DNA from: RGIG1681 sp045594425
GTDB taxonomy: Bacteria > Bacillota > Clostridia > Christensenellales > UBA1242
NCBI GenBank assembly: GCA_045594425.1
Contig: JAZNYK010000014.1
Coordinates: 1 to 64,000 of the forward strand
Length of the DNA stretch: 64,000 nt
Reading direction: 5' to 3'
Position 1 is the first letter of the stretch; every line of letters begins with the position of its first letter. The translations under genes and the position numbers were made by a program. Under the pieces are notes generated by a model. The model was given only the letters and a program-made list of their open reading frames with translations. It ran no database searches and had not been told where the DNA came from. Of this stretch, positions 61,101 to 64,000 are shown one piece after another.

Positions 61101-64000
61101 TGACTCAATTGTCCTTCCAAGATTGATAACTTTATAGGTGTTTACACTGCCATACAAATCTTCTTTTTGCAAAGAATAAACATATGCAGGTGCACCACCA
61201 TTATTTATAAATGACTGGAAGTTAATTGTTGAATATGTATAAGTAACATCTTTATATTTTACTTCACCATTTTCAACATAAGACTCTTTTGTGTAAACTG
61301 TAAAATCAACATCTGCAGGGTCAACCGGAGTGTAGAATCCGCTTGAGAATGCATAATAGATAATAAAGTCTGAAAGTGTCCAAGTTGAAAAGTCATTCGC
61401 ATCAAATCCTTGAGAGAATGGTATGATTTCAGCAATAAGTCCAGTTGATGCGTTTGTTATTTTTTCCGCATCAATAGCAACCATTTTTTGTGCTTCAGTT
61501 GCTGTTTGGTGTAAGTTTTTATGTCTTAAAATAACTTTGTGTCTATCTGCTGTTTCATTAAGTTCTGAACCAAAACCAAAGTGTTCAATTGGAGTTAGTC
61601 CCTTTGTTGTGATTTCATCCACTGCACCCGCAGAAATGTCATAAGTAACATATTCATCAAGTGCAGAAAGATTGATATAATAATCTTTTACAACAAAATA
61701 TTTATTGCTGTTATAACTATATAAACTAGATGAGTATGTGTTTGCTTGTGAATCACCCGCTGCATAACTTACGATAAAATCAAACAATTTCCAATCATAA
61801 ACATTATCTGCATTTGGTGTATAATACAAAAATTCTTTTGCACTAACACCAGTTGCAAGTGGAACATAATCACCATTTGTATCAAGAACCTTAAATGAAA
61901 TTGTTGATATAGATGGGTCTAAATTATAAACTGAATAATATCTGTTGTCATATGCGCTTTGAATATAATAGAAGGTTTTGTCTGCGTTTGTTCCAAATTG
62001 CTTGAATCCATATTTGTTTACATTACCTGTGGTTTGACCAGTAAGTTTATTATAAATCATTCCAATAATGCTAAAGTTAGAATCAGAGAATGTGATTGAT
62101 TCAACACCAGCCTCTGTGAATGTGTTTGTTAAAATAGAACCAGCCTGTCCAAGTTCATTATAATAATGCAAATATAATTCATCACTTGTTGTAGATAAAT
62201 TTAAATATGTTTCTCTCTTTGTTCCATTGATTGACAAATATCTTAAATATTTAGATTCATTTGCAGTTCTAGAAACGTCATAATAGTTATAATAAAGAAC
62301 ATCAATCCACTTCCATGCTGTTGGAAGAGTTGTTGTTATATCAGTGAAACTGATTTCAATTTTTTTGCTGTCTTGTTCAGCAACGCCAGTTAAATAGCCA
62401 CCTGTTGAACCAATTGTTGAAAGCATTTTTAAATAATCTTTCAACGATTCTGTTGCTGATGGATTTGCAGCCATTGTGCCATCAAGAGATGCAACCAAGA
62501 ACATTCTGAGGTTCATTTCAATAATTGCACTATCTTTGCTTGAATATTCACGATAAACGTTTTCATTGCTAGATTCATAGCAAATCTTTGTGATATTAAT
62601 GTAAATATTTTCAACAAGGTCATCAACGTTTGTTGTAATGTTTAAATAAACCTTATCGCTTGTTGTTGAACGATAAATCTTTCCGGTAATTTCACCTCCA
62701 GATTCATCAATTAACCCAAGATTATATAAAATTATATTCATTGGATTCCAAGTCTTCATGTTTGAAACATCAAATGAAGAAACAAATCTTGCATCTTGGT
62801 CAGTTGTTGAACTTGATGACACTCTGTCAAGTTCAACGTTTGAAACTTGTTTTAAGTATAATTCTTTGTAGTAAGTATTATACAAATATTCAATAATTTC
62901 TCTTGCTTTAACAGCATTGATACTGCTGCTTAATTCTTGATAATTTGCTTTTGAATCATCATATTTAACAAAAGTTAACTTCTTGTTTTTTTCAACAACA
63001 ATATATCTTTCACTGCTTGAAATCCATTCATAAACTTGATAATCAACAGGAGTTGTATCTTTTGTGATATCATAAATAGCAGTGTCAATAAAGTTAGTTT
63101 TTGTAATTGATGTGTTGCTAAATGATTTATAAACTAACCCATCAACCTTTTTCACAGGGTTGTTAACAGTGTTTAAAGTCATTGTGTTGTTTGTGTTAAA
63201 CAATATATAGTGACTTCCAACCCCAGAAATTGAAACAACAACATAAACGTCACCCACCTTAATAAAGTAACTGCCTGCTGTTGAATCAAAGAATAATTCA
63301 AAATCATATTTCTTTGAAGCAACTAAACCACTTCCGCTGTATTTTGCAATAATAGCATCCAAATCTGTAATATCTGTAGTTTCAGTTATAGATGAATTAT
63401 GAGATAATGGAAGTGCTGGTGCTGTGTAAGAATATTTCATAGTTGAATATAGTTTCAAACTAGAAATTTGGTCAGATGTTTTGATAAGATGAGCAAGGTT
63501 GTTTTCAACGTATGCATCAACAGTTGTTCCAACTGATGGAATTGTTGCTTTTGATGCAGAGATTGTTGAATTGTTTGCCAAGTTCATGGCAAATGTGCCA
63601 TCTTGAATATTTACTAATTTGTTATTTGATAACAAAGCATATAATTTGTTGTCACTGCCATAAACAATAGATGTTGAATGGTTTCCAGATGCAACCGAGC
63701 CGCTTGACACATAATAACGTAACCAATCAAATTGAGTCCATGTTGTTATATCCAAACGGTCAAAACTGTCGTTTTTATAAGTAAACAATGGCAAACTCAT
63801 AACGCTTTGTTCATTGTAGTTATCTGCAACCAAATCTTCAACAAGGTCTGGTGTGTCATAAACATACATATTAAAGTTTGTGAATAAGTTTTCGTTTAAT
63901 TCATCATATGTGCTAACAACATTTGTTGAATCAATTGCATTATATTCACAAATAAAATCAAACATAGATTTATTAAAGAATTGATTAATAGAACTATGAA
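55143..64000 (-). CDS. Giant surface/membrane protein, paralogue of the VirB6-like protein (N-terminus outside window)
   Basis: At least 2,951 residues; the frame is open to the window edge, and codons upstream of ATG 63965 (FFNKS) continue it, so that ATG is probably not the start. Residues below count from 63965. About 1-1100: Tyr/Ser/Thr/Asn-rich beta-like region with repeated W-x3-D-x-I-x-x-Y elements. About 1100-2000: more helical. 2178-2189: canonical EF-hand loop. About 2430-2465: the AKGI-x-x-A-x-G-x-PTAIK module. About 2570-2715: membrane domain with FRRVLDLIFLTLLGP and FTEWKRMVSKTL, parallel to the 944-residue neighbour. 2720-2940: charged tail with a 16-residue tandem repeat. Function unknown; surface assembly joined to a secretion-like channel is inferred. 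Confidence 0.6.
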   Translation of the reverse strand, partial: HSSINQFFNKSMFDFICEYNAIDSTNVVSTYDELNENLFTNFNMYVYDTPDLVEDLVADNYNEQSVMSLPLFTYKNDSFDRLDITTWTQFDWLRYYVSSGSVASGNHSTSIVYGSDNKLYALLSNNKLVNIQDGTFAMNLANNSTISASKATIPSVGTTVDAYVENNLAHLIKTSDQISSLKLYSTMKYSYTAPALPLSHNSSITETTDITDLDAIIAKYSGSGLVASKKYDFELFFDSTAGSYFIKVGDVYVVVSISGVGSHYILFNTNNTMTLNTVNNPVKKVDGLVYKSFSNTSITKTNFIDTAIYDITKDTTPVDYQVYEWISSSERYIVVEKNKKLTFVKYDDSKANYQELSSSINAVKAREIIEYLYNTYYKELYLKQVSNVELDRVSSSSTTDQDARFVSSFDVSNMKTWNPMNIILYNLGLIDESGGEITGKIYRSTTSDKVYLNITTNVDDLVENIYINITKICYESSNENVYREYSSKDSAIIEMNLRMFLVASLDGTMAANPSATESLKDYLKMLSTIGSTGGYLTGVAEQDSKKIEISFTDITTTLPTAWKWIDVLYYNYYDVSRTANESKYLRYLSINGTKRETYLNLSTTSDELYLHYYNELGQAGSILTNTFTEAGVESITFSDSNFSIIGMIYNKLTGQTTGNVNKYGFKQFGTNADKTFYYIQSAYDNRYYSVYNLDPSISTISFKVLDTNGDYVPLATGVSAKEFLYYTPNADNVYDWKLFDFIVSYAAGDSQANTYSSSLYSYNSNKYFVVKDYYINLSALDEYVTYDISAGAVDEITTKGLTPIEHFGFGSELNETADRHKVILRHKNLHQTATEAQKMVAIDAEKITNASTGLIAEIIPFSQGFDANDFSTWTLSDFIIYYAFSSGFYTPVDPADVDFTVYTKESYVENGEVKYKDVTYTYSTINFQSFINNGGAPAYVYSLQKEDLYGSVNTYKVINLGRTIESEVSTYLDYEIFMNLYSNKMASAQVVETNRISLELSDTGLKSPNDGQFYYTVTPEEPVVDFTYKNYYFLQSNFEEFNKFLLSENIPQSLILDIADNRADIYGTINLKLPAGFDIESPNTWTLLDYIVLYEYSRGSSSLSFGDTSANANLFYNLSYEELKSADNYVSLYTSDGNNRILALNGNYYNLTSYVTEKDPGLINFVSHLVTALEGEGLTGSLASLLKNTLNSAPIEAGSFGEYLKTHLSTSKKDNELLIELKTISQNYVTSGATDEDSIDLAEYILMLSNAQIGKGLTDTLIKQYFYTYLNQYNDTLKKQSEYEVSDSCKVNNYSNGTVTVGEVVTKGSVGAYDFKVMIEEIDFAISKASHVFRTLGESADTVSYVSRTDETMRYYKSIYYNTKSAYQISLTAYPTGVISNLVREVSWPQKLMNDMQVLYPDLNWNTLIATDGWLDTLGEYTSAYTNGLYESSGNSSNTTAAGLVLSEFFLSVANRDHSGYADYEYTSLFDEDVLKSLMLSLLGEEEYRTLSLQAEVFVQLFNTSFAAVLDDIAYENAINIVDGEVDNFVMCVYKSFLATTILSSDFGEYLYTIATRVYAQYTIYESLALASGDYGNYYAYVNDMVGIDGELVEAFKYSTFYELVKYENKLSGGTPMYTFNMYNVYKFFQEENGVTDENVIKAGFDSQTSTEDGYYSLFKSLLNKLNQHYMGVYSKDGKIDDNSPIYCFMVETYWAIYYECPLDYFGNRVIPFYLNIYKDYMEGTIERWEIMDDVSIVDAPTFLANYESYVSVVEQERESIISQIKDLTTDGLFGEIFTNINKIPITNSYERGSEFGYLKHALGSTVFQDLAKISKYSARGWKNFLEKSEAGDAESWEYIQEAFGGLQNVIDEVGAIIAIGTDGNPSNTRTEKGSRKFMYDGLWESILEEFDDLFGTSTRDSYITSVYEDILEKLDELYLSMSNYIDAQKIVDKIEKASITFTLGQYGQNYVSTGYDYNIENREYTFNSYLSASRLAEYVYGGAYLEQFGVEPTYTSYEYEGAISQTKVFDSKTNSIKTKLGMWTQLRDFAGELANYTSRLYFMTNLPDVAANTMDGVKLDDYIYGEVIGSYGAGGQMIMKTTPEYLILQHLITEKGISADTFVRLIFGDTYNQLSILGLNDSNISGRINYANMLSLAKYLDGTGPSLTESEKYNAVLDYLIYIQGSDYTSGYYRDDVALEDDVNNEIDTNDDGEVDPNERIHQAFTNVISYLIVSEEQAEDETVEKSFTLDDITFKELKLLLMEKIVDYEQNPSETGAENADRYIELFNLISAQFDFCALDFEMSGITLSDSVGTQLKPIELDVYEADAAASAEQKARDGALLYIKRSSTTYVYGEFDIDDTTKNTILRLAGVANRPIEEIVNLEYDSLYDRNGRYDEALGDVFVVCTLDLETGKFIPVLARGNDAKIDDFADDTDYRKYLARYHIDISSAYYTSKVLQSDGSGGTTVCNVYPVVAKGIVSADGWPTAIKTLDGDVSYYRTDITAASSVTEDAVAATASVSSVNTVGYTDFVHSSSHEKVSGENKKTMFMGSYDLKTFVSSDVDVYYLQDETEYVLPAVDEFGGINVLDDFSSHFYMGGQTYIFIIMGFTTMFPILLNASLAAFRRVLDLIFLTLLGPLVISMNSLSTQDDDKKSMGAKAFTEWKRMVSKTLMAAFGYVIAFNVYYILSQTALQIEYVSDETMAKITRIGGLNFIKKPLLESVLRYVFVLSAASVVKSGASLMTRLVTNEQVRNPFAPAVGKGEKEVLESVKGIFEGIKKAPGKVGGLISGKTGLGALNAIGKGAKNLLPGSAMFDKMRGNAKRASAKRQAAEMSQQAQDKGVDKSKADMAAQQFAENENAMHQKEQDDKIKSANQFMSENMGGFGQKKPFENDENIPGIGESFKNGQSDGKIPGIGESFKKGQADPPKKGGKGGGKKGKAREDDDGDDEKQEKEPPKPEKPPKDDGGDD
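55293..55388 (-). repeat. 48-base tandem repeat in the giant gene tail
   Basis: Two copies, 48 bases apart (from about 55293 and 55341), encode IPGIGESFKNGQSDGK and IPGIGESFKKGQADPP. Point differences show it is not an assembly artefact. Confidence 0.75.

Noticed and set aside
63963..63965. ATG at 63965 as the true start of the giant protein
   Set aside because: The frame continues upstream without a stop to the window edge, no ribosome site precedes the ATG, and the sequence there looks like the middle of a repeat.
55143..64000. LPXTG-anchored adhesin
   Set aside because: No sortase motif; the C-terminus has several membrane segments and a long charged tail instead.
1..64000. CRISPR arrays, insertion sequences or prophage genes
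   Set aside because: No regularly spaced repeats, transposases, integrases or phage structural genes were seen; the only mobile-element trace is the duplicated tRNA-Leu end.

Overview
The window is AT-rich bacterial chromosome from an endospore-forming member of the Firmicutes (Bacillota), most likely an uncultured Clostridia lineage. Sporulation genes are recognisable throughout: spoIVA, spoIIP, spoIIGA, sigE, sigG and a ymxH/ylmC-type PRC-barrel gene. MurE carries the DNPR motif of meso-diaminopimelate-adding enzymes, and UGA is used as a stop codon. Almost everything except the tRNA array and a few accessory genes is on the minus strand.

Layout. 1-3 kb: an ABC transporter ATPase cut by the window edge with an AbrB-type regulator, then cytidine deaminase, a HIT protein and a TrpF-HAD fusion. 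3.2-4.3 kb: a tRNA cluster (one Leu on the minus strand; Gly, Arg, His, Gln, Gln, Lys, Lys, Leu on the plus strand). 4.3-12.4 kb: accessory genes (a nucleotidyltransferase-fold protein, three GNAT acetyltransferases, an HD hydrolase, a lipoprotein, an amidohydrolase that has lost its metal ligands, a GH18 glycosidase). 12.4-20 kb: spoIVA, a membrane XRE regulator, a SHOCT protein, plsY, der, spoIIP and a DUF1614-like gene. 20-23.5 kb: a pseudouridine synthase, feoB, feoA and nrdR. 23.5-44.3 kb: a long division, cell-wall and sporulation block, which in transcription order runs mraZ, rsmH, ftsL-like, PBP, murE, mraY, murD, ftsW, trpB, murA, ftsQ, ftsA, ftsZ, DUF1097, pgm, spoIIGA, sigE, sigG (inverted), ymxH, nrdR. 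44.5-52 kb: a small gene divergent from mraZ, a phosphoesterase, engB, clpX, clpP, tig, two small membrane proteins, rluD and lspA. 52-64 kb: two very large membrane proteins in one operon.

Three parts stand out. First, 52.2-64 kb encodes a 944-residue VirB6/TrbL-like membrane protein behind a paralogous giant (more than 2,940 residues and still open at the window edge). The two share a membrane-proximal module, a similar membrane domain and charged cytoplasmic tails. The giant also has a repeated ectodomain and a canonical EF-hand loop. This is the best candidate for an undescribed system, and its partners should lie beyond position 64000. Second, trpB sits inside the dcw cluster where murG is usual, behind a complete ribosome-mediated attenuator with a leader peptide containing two adjacent Trp codons. 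Third, there are regulatory arrangements: candidate MraZ boxes serving both mraZ and a divergent uncharacterised gene, an inverted sigG that converges on sigE, and a terminator that hides the Shine-Dalgarno sequence in front of the spoIIP operon.

All names come from reading motifs and gene order; no database search was run.
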